NCBI GenBank assembly: GCA_022315425.1
Contig: JAIUPT010000021.1
Span: 1,178,001 to 1,242,000 of the forward strand
Length of the DNA: 64,000 nucleotides
Direction of reading: 5' to 3'
Origin: Pseudevernia furfuracea
Taxonomy: Eukaryota; Ascomycota; Lecanoromycetes; Lecanorales; Parmeliaceae
Numbering within the stretch: position 1 is the first letter of the stretch; every line of letters starts with the position of its first letter. Positions 33,140 to 43,400 of this stretch are shown here, in pieces. The notes under the pieces were generated by a model that saw nothing but the letters and a program-made list of their open reading frames with translations, did no database searches and was not told the origin of the DNA. A program made the translations under genes and the position numbers.

Positions 33140-33387
33140 GTTGGGCTCCACTGAAATGCTATGTCCCCGGGGTTGTAAAGGTGTCCATTCAATCAACTAC
33201 GAAACAAGCTCTAATGCAGCGCCCTAAGCCCCTTTGGGCTAGACCCTCCAGGGTCCCTCTTGGCAGTGAGGGGAATACTTTCAAAATAATTCAAGTTTAT
33301 TATAATATTTCGATCTAGAATAGTGTCTGTAGAAGTTCAGCGTAGAGAATAGAGGGGGGAAAAACGAAAAAATGATCAGGTTTTGAT

Positions 33388-33430
33388 GGTGCTCTTGGTT
33401 TTGTCCTAGTGTCAATCACCGCCGTAACTT
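33388..33430. repeat. Direct repeat, left copy
   Basis: GGTGCTCTTGGTTTTGTCCT, then a CTAGTGTCAATCA block and a CGCCGTA block. The same series recurs at 33824-33872. The two copies flank about 390 bp holding an inverted repeat. Confidence 0.6.
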
Positions 33431-33503
33431 TCGTCGCCATCGCATGGTAGCTCGAGGTTCAAAGGGGGGTGGGTTGTGGGGGTAGCAACTGCTCGAAGGG
33501 TAT

Positions 33504-33627
33504 GGAGGTCTGCACGCAGAGTCCTGGACGCCAAGACTCATGTCGGATAATGCCCTACATACAAATCTGGGGCCGCCTTCCGAAAATAGGGTTAGGGCTT
33601 TGTCCAGGACTTTGCGTGCAGACCTCC
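33504..33627. repeat. 26-bp inverted repeat with 72-bp spacer
   Basis: Left arm 33504-33529 (GGAGGTCTGCACGCAGAGTC...) and right arm 33602-33627 are reverse complements with one mismatch. It could form a long hairpin or be the ends of a small non-autonomous element. No coding content between the arms is convincing. Confidence 0.65.
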
Positions 33628-33823
33628 GTAATCGTCGGGGATTACTCTTCGGGGGGGTTCTTCAGGGGGGGACTTCTCGAAGAGTATCTCTCGAAGTATG
33701 TTTTTTAAAGAGTGTCCCTCGAAGAATACTTCTAGAATAATTTATAAGTCGAATGAAGTATAAGTAAGGATTTGAAGTAGTAGTCAGAGAAGGCGAGACG
33801 CGATGCGAGAGATCAAAAAAAAA

Positions 33824-33872
33824 GGTGCTCTTGGTTTTGTCCTACTCTAGTGTCAATCATCGTCCGCCGTAG
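33824..33872. repeat. Direct repeat, right copy
   Basis: Second copy of the 33388 repeat, with a five-base insertion (CTACTCTAG versus CTAG) and small differences. It follows an A9 run. Together the pair could be a target duplication, short terminal repeats, or remnants of a tandem element. Confidence 0.6.
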
Positions 33873-34022
33873 AAAGTTCCTCCGAAACCCCCCTAAGTTC
33901 CTAACCCTCCGGGGGCTCCTGCCGGAGGGGCTGTTCCTCGCAGGCTCGAAGCGCACTACATCGGCAAATCCGAAAAGTTCCTGCTGGAGTGGAATTCGCT
34001 AGGAGTTGAACGAATCCAGCAC

Positions 34023-35165
34023 ATGGCCACCGCCGCACCCATCATCTCACGCAGCAACAACGTCCGCCCTAACCCCCAACCTGCCTCGCCGCACGCTCCA
34101 TTCACGCTCGACCTCCTCGTCCACGTCCTCTCCCGCACCCTCTTCCACCCCTTCCTCGCCGCCCTCCTGCCGCTCTGTCTCCGCGCCCTAGCCGCACCCT
34201 ACAATTCCACCTCTTTCATCCTCACCTCCGCGTTCGCAGTATCCGTCTGCCTGTATAGGGTCTTGCGAGACGTGAACACCAGGCTTGCCCATGGCCCACC
34301 GAGAGAGATCAATTGGGAAGACGAGGTCGTCGTGATTACCGGTGGCGTTGGCGGGTTGGGAGCATGTCTGGCTGAGATTTTTGCATTGCGAGGGGTCGGG
34401 GTTGCGGTTTTGGATATCGAAGTCCCGCCGGGGTGGGCTAAGGCTGAGGGTCTGGCGGGGGGACCGGCAGATGGGGAGGAGAAGGAAGGCGTGCGGTATT
34501 ATCATTGTGATGTGGGGAACTATACGCAAGTGGAGGGGACGTGGGTAAGGATTGGGAGAGAGTTGGGTACCCCGACGGTGCTGATTAACAATGCGGCCGT
34601 GGTCAATGGGAAGGGTTTCATGGAGCAGGGCAAGGAAGAGGTGGAGAGGACGTTTCAGATCAACACGTTCAGTCATTATAATTTGAACAAGCTCTTTCTA
34701 CGCCCGATGCTGGAGAAATCGTCACGAGGAGGGACCATTGTGACGGTTTCTTCGGTGCTGGCCTACTTAGGCGCAGCACATCTCTCGGCGTATACCGCCT
34801 CCAAAGCCGCTCTGCTCGCCTACCACGCTTCTCTGACCTCCGAACTGGCGGCAAAAGCGCCACAGGTGAAGGCGATATTGGTAGCTCCTGGACAGCTGGA
34901 TACTCCAATGTTTGGCAACATTGAGCTGCGAGGTTGGTCAAGGAATTTCTTCGGACCCGTTGTTGGGGCCGGAGAGGTCGCGGTCAAGATCGTGGAGATG
35001 ATTGGCCGAGGTGAAGGGGGCGTAGTGAGCGAGCCAGCGTATGCGAGGTGGATCGCTTGGCTAGGCGTGCTACCCATGGGGTTGCAGAGAATGGCAAAGA
35101 GCTGGGCGGGGACTGAAGATGCGTTCGCTGGGGATCCTCGGAAGAGCTCGAAGGATGCTGGATAG
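34023..35165 (+). CDS. Membrane-anchored short-chain dehydrogenase/reductase (RDH10/DHRS-like)
   Basis: A 380-residue single-exon SDR. The N terminus carries hydrophobic stretches (about 28-90) that would anchor it in the ER or lipid-droplet membrane. The Rossmann fold starts at VVVITGGVGGLG (TGxxxGxG cofactor motif), with LDIE after strand two, NNAAV, VTVSSVLAYLG, and the catalytic YTASK (Tyr-x3-Lys) with the preceding serines. The order fits classical SDRs related to retinol dehydrogenase 10/DHRS family. The acidic residue after the second strand suggests NAD(H). The ATG at 34023 is the first one in a long open frame. It converges with another SDR gene ending at 35262; the two are not close copies. 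Substrate unknown. Confidence 0.88.
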   Translation: MATAAPIISRSNNVRPNPQPASPHAPFTLDLLVHVLSRTLFHPFLAALLPLCLRALAAPYNSTSFILTSAFAVSVCLYRVLRDVNTRLAHGPPREINWEDEVVVITGGVGGLGACLAEIFALRGVGVAVLDIEVPPGWAKAEGLAGGPADGEEKEGVRYYHCDVGNYTQVEGTWVRIGRELGTPTVLINNAAVVNGKGFMEQGKEEVERTFQINTFSHYNLNKLFLRPMLEKSSRGGTIVTVSSVLAYLGAAHLSAYTASKAALLAYHASLTSELAAKAPQVKAILVAPGQLDTPMFGNIELRGWSRNFFGPVVGAGEVAVKIVEMIGRGEGGVVSEPAYARWIAWLGVLPMGLQRMAKSWAGTEDAFAGDPRKSSKDAG

Positions 35166-35261
35166 TAACAGGTTTTTGTCGTGCTGTCTGCGTGTGAGGG
35201 ACCCACTTGATAGTATATACAAGAAAGCAATGTTCTCAGCCATAAGTATCCCCCCTTCTAA

Positions 35262-36162
35262 TCAGACCTTCTGCTTCGCCATCCACTCCTCTGCATCGTC
35301 CTTATATCCCTCACGCCACCGACTCAAAGGCGGCCGCTCATTGACAATATCTCCAACACTCCACAGCATCCTCTTTCTATCCTTCTCAACCGTCACATCA
35401 TTGTCAGGACATATCACATAAAACACCCCCTCTGCCATCTTCTGCTGCAGATAATCCGCTACCTGCTCTGGAGCCCATGCCCCCTCCGGCTTCTCCTTCA
35501 TCTTGCCCCCTCCAGTCAGTCCTGTAAAGGTCCAGCCTGGAACAAGCAAATGTACTGAAGTGGGCGTAGCGCGCAAGTCATATGAGAGATGTTCGGCGAT
35601 GGTTTTGATGGCAGCTTTGGAGGCATTGTAAGCGGGATTGCCGGGTGGATTCGTGATACCCTGTTTCGAACCGGTGATGACGACGGAGGTGGGTTGGCTT
35701 TGTGTGCGGAGGGAGGAGAGGAAGGTAGAAATGCCGTTGATGACGCCGAAAAGGTTTGTATCCATTATCTGCGACCCAGCATGTGTCAGTATACCAGTGT
35801 ATGCCTTGATTGCATACTGTGGTGACCTTGTGGAAGTATTCCGTATCCTCCCATCCACTCTTTAGACCAATGCCAGCATTCAGCATCAGGAAGCTGACTT
35901 GTCCGAAATCCATTTCCACTTTCGCTCGTAAGTCGCTCCATTCGTCAAGTTTGCTAACGTCCATAGCGTACGTCTTTGTGTCACCGCCACTATTAAAATG
36001 AGAGCGTGCTGCAGAGAGAGCTTCAGTGTTTCGATCGACCAGGGCAAGCTTCATTCCATGTTTGTAGCAAAGCTTAGCGACAGCGAGACCAACGCCTGAG
36101 GCTGCCCCAGTTATGAGGGCTGTTGCTGAATTGCCTGCTTTGAAGACTGGGTGTAAAGACAT
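35262..36162 (-). CDS. Short-chain dehydrogenase/reductase, cytosolic
   Basis: Two exons on the minus strand, 35827-36162 and 35262-35768, flank a 58-nt intron (GTCACC...CGCAG, branch CTGAC), giving 280 residues. Start chosen at the ATG at 36162 (MSLHPVFKAG); the frame upstream begins only with TTG. SDR motifs: ALITGAASGVGLAVAKL (TGxxxGxG), LVDRNTE after strand two, LNAGIG (NAG), and the catalytic NPAYNASKAAIKT with a preceding VITGSK. No N-terminal anchor. The family includes many oxidoreductases of hydroxy/keto substrates; the exact substrate cannot be read. It is convergent with the SDR at 34023. Confidence 0.88.
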
Positions 36163-36561
36163 GTTTGATAAGTGGAAGCAATTCAATAATGGATTTAGAG
36201 GGTTTGGATTGGTGGGGTTGATTGTGTGTCGAATATTTTAGAGGGTTGATCCGCGGGCGAATTTCGTCATTATGCTTTAACCACTCCTTTCTGTAAAACA
36301 CTCGATGTAAAATACAGCATTCAAACAATACCCTTTTGATGCGGAATCGGTGCAGTGAGTTGCAGGTGCAGTAGTGTATGATGGGCAAAGCAACTCTCGC
36401 CCTCTTCCACTTCAACGCCAATGCAATGAAATTCGACAAGCAAGCCAAGCATCGTCCCTCGAGCTTCTTCTCTATCATAATCTAGTGTTCTACTAATGTG
36501 ATAAGTCAAGAAAACGTCAACGCATATGCTCGCTCATTCCTCCCAGGCTGCAGGCGAACGC

Positions 36562-37380
36562 TCAGTCAATATCCATGTCCCCCCCCTCCATTGGCATGGT
36601 CGAAGATCCCATAGCGCTGTTACTCTCACGTGTATCCGGAGATCTTGAGGCAAAAAAGGGCTGTGCCCACGAATACCGTACCGGCGAAGATTGCAGATTT
36701 GCCAGTGTATCCTCCCATGTTCTGGCTACTAGCCTCCCTTCCAGCAAGTCTTCTGGAAATAAGAAGTACCCCTGGCTTGATTTGACTAGATATGATTCCA
36801 AACTCTTACTCTTTAAAAGTATCTCCGAGTTCGTAAGAGGGTAGTGGTTATCGATGTATCGGCTGAAACCCCGTGCCATTGCAACAAACCCAGACTCTTC
36901 GCCTACATGTGTCCATCCGATTCCTAGCAGATGGGTGTACTGATCGACGGTTGGGTCTGCTACCGTGACTTTTGGTGACTCAGTGGGGTTTGCAGCCATG
37001 GCGGCATCAGCATTGGAGGAAGTGTCCCGGCGCAAGACCTTTCGTTTAGGCAATTCGCCATCTGAATCCATCATTTGCACAGTTTTTTCCTCCACATCCG
37101 GTTGCAGCTTCATTTCTAGCTGATTTTCAAACCATGTTCCGGTCTGGGTTTCTGCCGTGGTAGCGGTACCAGTGAGGGGATTGATACGGGTCATTCCCTC
37201 GCCATAGATGGCTGTTGGACTGATCCCTGGGGTTCTTGACGGAGGTAGATTTCCTCCCATTGTCTCATCCTCAGGGGAAATTTCTTCGCGTGAGCGCTTC
37301 TTGGAGGTGTTGGCGGGATTGATGGTGATCGGTGCTGTGGCTGGGACCGGGATGGGTTTGGGTGCTGGATTCGTCGACAT
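36562..37380 (-). CDS. Conserved fungal protein, probably nuclear, function unknown
   Basis: Single exon, 272 residues from the ATG at 37380 (MSTNPAPKPIPVP). The open frame runs further upstream, but that part is low-complexity and not family-like. The N-terminal half is polar and disordered with a basic cluster NTSKKRSREE that could be a nuclear localisation signal. The C-terminal half has a compact conserved block: HLLGIGWTHVGEE, GFSRYIDNHYPLTNSEILLK, SLESYLV, GYFLFPEDLLEGRLVA and a Trp-containing end. I recognise this from uncharacterised ascomycete proteins with the same GxGW...YIxNHYP pattern. No function is known to me. Confidence 0.75.
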   Translation of the reverse strand: MSTNPAPKPIPVPATAPITINPANTSKKRSREEISPEDETMGGNLPPSRTPGISPTAIYGEGMTRINPLTGTATTAETQTGTWFENQLEMKLQPDVEEKTVQMMDSDGELPKRKVLRRDTSSNADAAMAANPTESPKVTVADPTVDQYTHLLGIGWTHVGEESGFVAMARGFSRYIDNHYPLTNSEILLKSKSLESYLVKSSQGYFLFPEDLLEGRLVARTWEDTLANLQSSPVRYSWAQPFFASRSPDTRESNSAMGSSTMPMEGGDMDID

Positions 37381-37926
37381 GATGGGTATGAATGATTGAT
37401 ACAGGAAAGTATTCTGGAGGATCTTGGAGTGGGCGGATTGTGAGGCTGAACAAGATGGGAGATGCTGCGGTGGTAAGAGTATGGTTGATGAGTCTGCAAA
37501 GTCATTGAAGTCGCGAGGAAGCATGTTGAAGCGCAATAAGCCAATGTGTTGAGGGTTTGGAAGGCGCGGGCGAACGTGTTGTTGCAAGAGGCCCGTGAGG
37601 TGAGAAAGTGGAGGGCGCGAGTGATGGAGTGACCCCGTCAGTTGAGAAGGAATGGGAAGGCACGAGCGGTGAGGAAACGAGCTGTTGCGAGGCAAAAGTT
37701 CGAACGAATGGTTACATTAAAAGGTATGGCTCTGGAAGAATAGGTTATGTTTGAATTTGGCTGTTGATGTTTGGAGTTCAATTGAGGCGTGCAAGGAGTG
37801 AATGAGAATGAGAATGAGAATGAGAATGAGAATGAGGATGAGAAGTCGCACGTCTGGTTATAAGGCCTCAAAGTCCAAGCAAACAGGCAGGATCGCGCCA
37901 GTTTACAGGGAATCCAATCAAGGGTC
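37381..37926. other. Upstream region with hexamer repeat
   Basis: About 550 bp upstream of the gene starting at 37380. Most of it is open in frame with that gene but shows no conserved sequence. It contains the GAGAAT tract. Confidence 0.4.
37799..37842. repeat. (GAGAAT)n microsatellite
   Basis: About six to seven copies of GAGAAT, the last changed to GAGGAT. It lies about 420 bp upstream of the minus-strand start at 37380 and reads as a Phe-Ser run in the antisense frame. A simple tandem repeat, not a CRISPR array. Confidence 0.85.
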
Positions 37927-38921
37927 TCAATTGGTTAAAGGCTGGTAAAAATGTGGGGTTAGCGCGTGCTGATCCCCTGTGCGCATCCAGGGCCGATTGC
38001 ATGCAGGGGTATTCAAGATGTCGGGACACCGGTCAAACCGCATTTCTTCATACTTAAGATGGTCAAAGATCCAGGGCAAGGACGATGATGACCACGGACG
38101 TCCTGTAAAATACTGTTGAGCGACTTCGTCTTCTTCGACTTCTTTAAGACATATTCTTGTCTGCTTGGGCAAGATTCACTTCAACAGCAGCCAATGAAGT
38201 GCGATAACTCCATCAAGGACAAATCCAAGTTTTCTTTAAAAGGATTAGGTCAATGGTCCCTCTTTCCCAGTACCCTCGTGAGGCTTCTCCGAAAAGGTTC
38301 CCCGGAGGTACAGTGCTGTCCCATCATCGACACACCCAAGCCAGTCCCAATGTTAGCTGAGCGGCGTCACTTATCGCATGCAGGCTTGATCGTATGAGCC
38401 TTGACAAGGCAAGTATCCCTATTGTAGAAACCAATGACTGGGATGTCAACTCTCAGAATGCTATTCCCTGTCAGGATTTGGCCAAAAAAGCCGTTGAATG
38501 ATGGCAATTACGAGCACGAACATCATCAACCAGAGACCAAATCCTCTTCAGAGTTACATACCCTTCAAAGGTTCCATTCCTCTCAGAAGACTCCGTCCTT
38601 GCCAAAACCCTATCCCTTGCGGAACGGTGCGTCTGCAGGGACCTCGTTCCTTAATTCGTCCCGAATATCCAGGAGAGTGAGTTGTACGGTCACCCAAACC
38701 GTTAACTCTGTCAATTAAGAAAGGGTGCGTTCCATGAAAAAGTCCATGGTAACCAAGGCCTTGTCACAGAATCCTGACGCTTTCAGGACGTCGTCCAGCG
38801 TAGCTACCAATTCAGACATTTTGTACACAAAGGCCCAATGTGTAAGGCAGTCGTTGATAGCGAGTCGCCCAAATGAGTGTGGAAAGACGAGCGAAAAGTA
38901 ATGGAGAATAGTTTCCAGCAT
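37927..38921 (-). pseudogene. Possible decayed gene of unknown family
   Basis: On the minus strand 38721-38921 reads MLETILHYFSLVF ... FVYKMSELVATLDDVLKASG ... MDFFMERTLS, is cut by one TAA, and continues in the same frame as LTELTVWVTVQLTLLDIRDE. Upstream of the ATG is a splice-acceptor-like end (CTAATTGTTTAG). A second protein-like frame at 37927-38172 ends HLKYEEMRFDRCPDILNTPA. The frames between are broken. It could be a dead gene or a multi-exon gene I cannot join. No family recognised. Confidence 0.25.
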
Positions 38922-39470
38922 GTCTAAACAATTAGGATAATCAGTCTACTCGGTATATTGGTTGATGAAGGATGTATTTAGAGGAGAGGTTCTCCACGTA
39001 GGCAGTCACGCCGGGTGATCTTAAGCGAGGAGCCGATTGGCTAAATTCCTCTCTCAAATGGTTGTCCTTTGCAGAAGAACTTGGTGATCATTCCTAGTCA
39101 TCAGACAGAAATAGTTGCTACATTGCTATGCACTTTTGGATATTTCTCTCCAGACTGGGCCTCGTTACATTGGTTTGACCGGGCGTGAGCAAAACCAAAT
39201 GGTCGGCTGGCAAATCAGTGTTTGGTCTGGAAAAGCAGTTCTCTCAGCCAGGAACACTTTACGTTAGCACGGAAATGGCGATCTAGGGTTTTTCAATTCA
39301 GCAAGTCATTGACGGGAAAGATTTTCGCATCATTGTCATTGATTTCGAACCATGGGTAGGCCAGTGCATCGAGAAGTATCGTATCTCAGAGAGCTCTTGT
39401 AGATGCATTGCTATGCTAAATCTTTAGCACACACCTGCCGAGCTGCAACTACCACACTATGCTTGTTCGC
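38922..39470. other. Intergenic, no gene seen
   Basis: About 550 bp before the 3' end of RPL27. No feature recognised. Confidence 0.35.
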
Positions 39471-40062
39471 TCAAAATCCTTGAAAGCCGTCAGTACTATT
39501 CTTCGCAGCTGAATCACATGATTCGATTGACTCACTCAAAGGAGTGAAGAACCATCTGTTCTTCCCGCTTGCGTATCTCTCCTCCAGTGCTTTCTTCGCC
39601 GTCTTCTTTGCCTCCTCCCGCTGGCTGACCTCCTTGAAAGTATCGTTCGTCACTACGCCCTTCAGACCCTCCAACTCCAGCGTGTAACGTGTAGGCATCA
39701 AATGGTTGTAGTTGATGGTCTTGATGAAGGGCTTAATCTTGCTGCGTTTTGCTTGACGAGCTTTCGACATACGGCGGGTGATCTGAGAGGGGTAGCGCTC
39801 GATGCCCGCGACAAGGGCGTGAGGGAAGGGATGTGTCTTGGAACCGGTGTCCAGAGGTTGGAGTATAACGACCTAACAGCATAAAACGTCAGACCTTTCG
39901 CTCGCAGAGGGGCCAGATTTGTGCTGCCAGGATTGGCTACCTTCTTTCCTGCGTACCTTCCCCGTGTGATAATTGCCACACGGCCGACTTTGAGGACTAG
40001 AGGGTATATAATTAGCTCATAAACTCTGTCAGAGAGGCCTCGGTTTGCGACTCACACTTCAT
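39471..40062 (-). CDS. RPL27: 60S ribosomal protein L27 (eL27)
   Basis: Component of the large ribosomal subunit. Four exons on the minus strand: 40056-40062 (only ATGAAGT), 39941-39996, 39536-39872 and 39471-39478 (only GATTTTGA). Introns are 59, 68 and 57 nt. The spliced protein is 135 residues and matches the family end to end: [55 protein letters not shown] and the canonical terminus RWFFTPLRF. The last intron is 57 nt, has no stop in frame and a CTGAC branch; without splicing the protein would end in 23 unrelated residues in place of the final Arg-Phe. The tiny first and last coding exons are inferred from conservation and splice motifs and are convincing. Confidence 0.95.
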
Positions 40063-40427
40063 CGTCGCTGTTGACGGTTGTGATTGTTGGAAGACGAATT
40101 TGGTGGTTGCCGAATTTCTGTGTGGGCTCCGAATCAGCCTTACCCGCATTTGAGTCACATGACTGGCTTGTTTAGGCGATCGCGCTTGCCAAGTCGCGGC
40201 AAGTCATTGTTTACGTTTTGCGCTGTTTACAAATCTGCTCGAACTTGCTGTCGCAAAGGACGTTGGTAGCCGAACTTCAGTATAGGCCTGTTGCTTCGAG
40301 TATTGATTATTAGCCTTTGCAAGCTGGTAGTGTCCAGCCTATTGAAATCCGAAACGCGATATTGATGATGCTCCATCAATAGAAACATTCCACTTTCTCC
40401 CCACATTCCTCGCTACCAGTACCAAAG
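40063..40427. promoter_or_regulatory. Divergent RPL27 / coiled-coil gene promoter with a Gcn4/CpcA-type site
   Basis: This 365-bp gap serves two outward-facing genes. It contains TGAGTCA (40151-40157), the consensus for Gcn4/CpcA-type bZIP factors, and an 8-bp palindrome GCGATCGC (40176-40183). Motifs are seen directly; their use is inferred. Confidence 0.4.
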
Positions 40428-43400
40428 ATGCCGTCAGTTGACAGGGAAGAGTCCCGTGACCGGGAGCTCGTGCTGAGACATCATCCCTCGATTTCTGATT
40501 CTGGCCGGGCTTCTGTCCCTATGTAGGCACTCACAAGCTTCAACAATGGTGTCCGATGAGACTGACGGGCATACTTGCGAACTTCAGGTGGGATAGCTCT
40601 GACCCGGATCGCGCACCTCCTCCCCTCCCATTGAATCCAGGATCTAGCCCCGCAACAAAACCTACCGCTTCCAAGAACATTGCTGCGGCCGCCGAAGCTT
40701 TGACCGCGAAAGCCAGAGAAAGTGCCTATATAGTCAATCCGTTGCCAAACAGATCCCCAGAGAAGTCCCTGATCAAGGGGCAACAAAACAAGCGCCTGCA
40801 GCCCTTCCAGATCAGCAATGGCGGTCTACGAAATAGCTACGTGGATGCTCTAGGATCTCTTGACCGGTCGCCAGCGAGGTCACCAGAGAGATCACCCGAA
40901 CGATTGCTACGAACACAAAGTTTCGATCTCGAGAATCAATCTCCGGAAAGGAGCCCTACACGGTCAGGAACAGCTACACCTACACCAAATGGTAGAGACA
41001 CGCCGAGCCTTCGACGACCTCCCCCAAAGGCCATTTTGGGCGAAAACACACCTCCGTCTGCAACAATGCTTGCGTTGCAAAGCACGCCTACACCGAAAGA
41101 GACGGATACCTCTCTTTCCAACATCACTAACAACTCTACTCTAAGTATTCGGAGTTCGCAGAACTTTGACGCGATCTCTACACAGATCTTGAGTCTCACA
41201 AGCATCGCCACAAATCTGCAGCGCGAAATGGCTCAGCTCAGTAGACGAAGCAAGGACAACGCGACGGACTTGATCAGCCTCAAAGAAGCCACAAATTCTA
41301 GAGACGAAGATATCCGTAAGAGTCTTCGAGACCTTGTTTCGAATTTGTCTTCGCGTCTGCTCGACCAAGAAGCCGGCAGTGGCTCGCGTGCAGCTAGTAG
41401 CTATAGTCGAGGTCCTGGCAACCTCCTGGACAATAAGCCCTACATCTCCCCACAGGGCATGTCGAAGAGTTTTTCACTTCCTAGGATACCAAGTCCCAAC
41501 AGTGCTCTCGCGGCTTCAATCGATCGAGAAATTTCTGCGTCCCCATATCAGATGGATGGGGCTGCAAGCATTGCCCTATTGGAGAAGATTCTACGGGAAA
41601 TGAGTACCAAAGAAGGTCAAGAACGAGTGTTGACTAGTTTGTCAGAGCTTCAACATGCGCAGAAGTTCAAAGAATCAGATCCCACGGTTGTCAAGAAGTT
41701 GGAGGAAATCTTGACTTTCCTTAAAGACAGCACCGGCAGCAGAGCACTCGTTCCGCGAAGAGACAATGGTAATGGTGTTGGAAATTCACCGCCGAAGCTA
41801 GCGCTCGATTTTGATCCTCAACCCGTACGCAGAGTCTCGCGGAATATTACGCCCCAGCAGGTCACGCCACAGCTCGCCATTGCCAAGGCACAGCAGAATG
41901 CCAAAGCCGCAGATTTTATCAACGAGGACATACAGAAGCTGTTAAAGAAGATGAAAGACAGCATCACAGAGGGTGGTGGAATGACCGCTGAGGTCAAAGC
42001 ACATGTGCGTGAACTTCGTGGTGAAGTACTTGGCATGGGTCGCGATATTGCTCGGAAGCTTGACCAGGCGGAATCAACAAGCCAGACAAATCGAGGCGAT
42101 GCCCAGGGACCTGGCCGCGAGGAAATTGCTCACATTGTACAAGAGGGCCTGGCAGAATTGAGAGATCATATGGAGAATTTGATGAGAGAGAAGCGACGAC
42201 AATCTTCTTCGTCGGTCATGTCTCGTCACTCGGTGGACAGCCAGGAGGTCTACACAGCTGTAAAGAACGCGTTGAGTGAGTTCCCATTGCAGCAGCAGGT
42301 TGCTTTGCAACATCCTGAATCAGGCATCGAGCGAGAAGAGATTCTTGAGGCTGTTCGCGAAGCTTGGGAAACTTACAAACCAGAAATCGAACTGCAGAAC
42401 TTCGGCCTGGAGCGTGATGAGATCCTCCAATGCCTGAAAGAGGGATTGCAACAGTATCAACCTCAGGAGCAGGCCAAAGACCTTGGCGGAGCCAGCTATG
42501 ATGAAATTCTCGACGCTGTCCGGGAAGGCCTGCAAGACTTTAAACCGCCTGCCCCGATCGAGACTGAAGCCAGCATCACCAGGGAGGAGATATTGATGAC
42601 AGTAAGAGAGTGCCTAGAAACCTTCGATTTCCCAGCTTCCAATGTCGGATTAGTGAGAGAGCCAGAGATGACGCGTGGTGATGTCCTAGATGCTGTCAAG
42701 GAAGGACTTTCCAATCAAGCCCAAATATCGAAAGAGATTGAGTTCAACCGAGAAGATCTTTTCGAGGCTGTCAAGGCCGGTCTTGAGAGAGCTCCAACGC
42801 CAATGGGTGGAGTCGGAGAAAAAGTGCTAGATAAAATGGAGGATCTCATTGACGGCATGAGAGTAGAGTTCAAACAATACTCTGTCGCGAACGGTGGTGA
42901 CACTGAACAGGTACTCGATGCCATGAAGGATGGACTCGAAGTGCTCAGATCAGACATTGAGACTTACGTCGACCGCGCAGCAGACGTCACCGGCAAAGAT
43001 GAGATCATAGAAACCATCAGAAGTGGCCTGGATCATCTAAAGCTAGATCTTGAGGCAAGTATCGCCAACGCTCCACGCCCCGTCGAGCAGAACAATAACG
43101 GAGAGATGTTGGATGCAATGGAAAAAGAATTCGAGCATCTACGACAGACTATCGCAATATCAATGGTCCGCTCCGGTGGTGGTGGTGGTGGCGGCGTCGA
43201 AAGGGAGGATATTCTGGAGACCATCAGGGAAGGCCTGTCACAGATTCCAAGAAGTTTACCGCCAGAGCAGAACCCTGAGGCCACTGCGGAAACTATTGCT
43301 GTTATGAAGGATGAATTTGAGCATCTCCGAGAAACACTGGGTACAACGCTGGTGAGAGGAGGTACGTCGGAAGACAGAGAGAAGGTGCTGGAAGCCATTC

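Noticed and set aside
37799..37842. CRISPR-like repeat
   Set aside because: A simple hexamer microsatellite without spacers, in a fungal genome.
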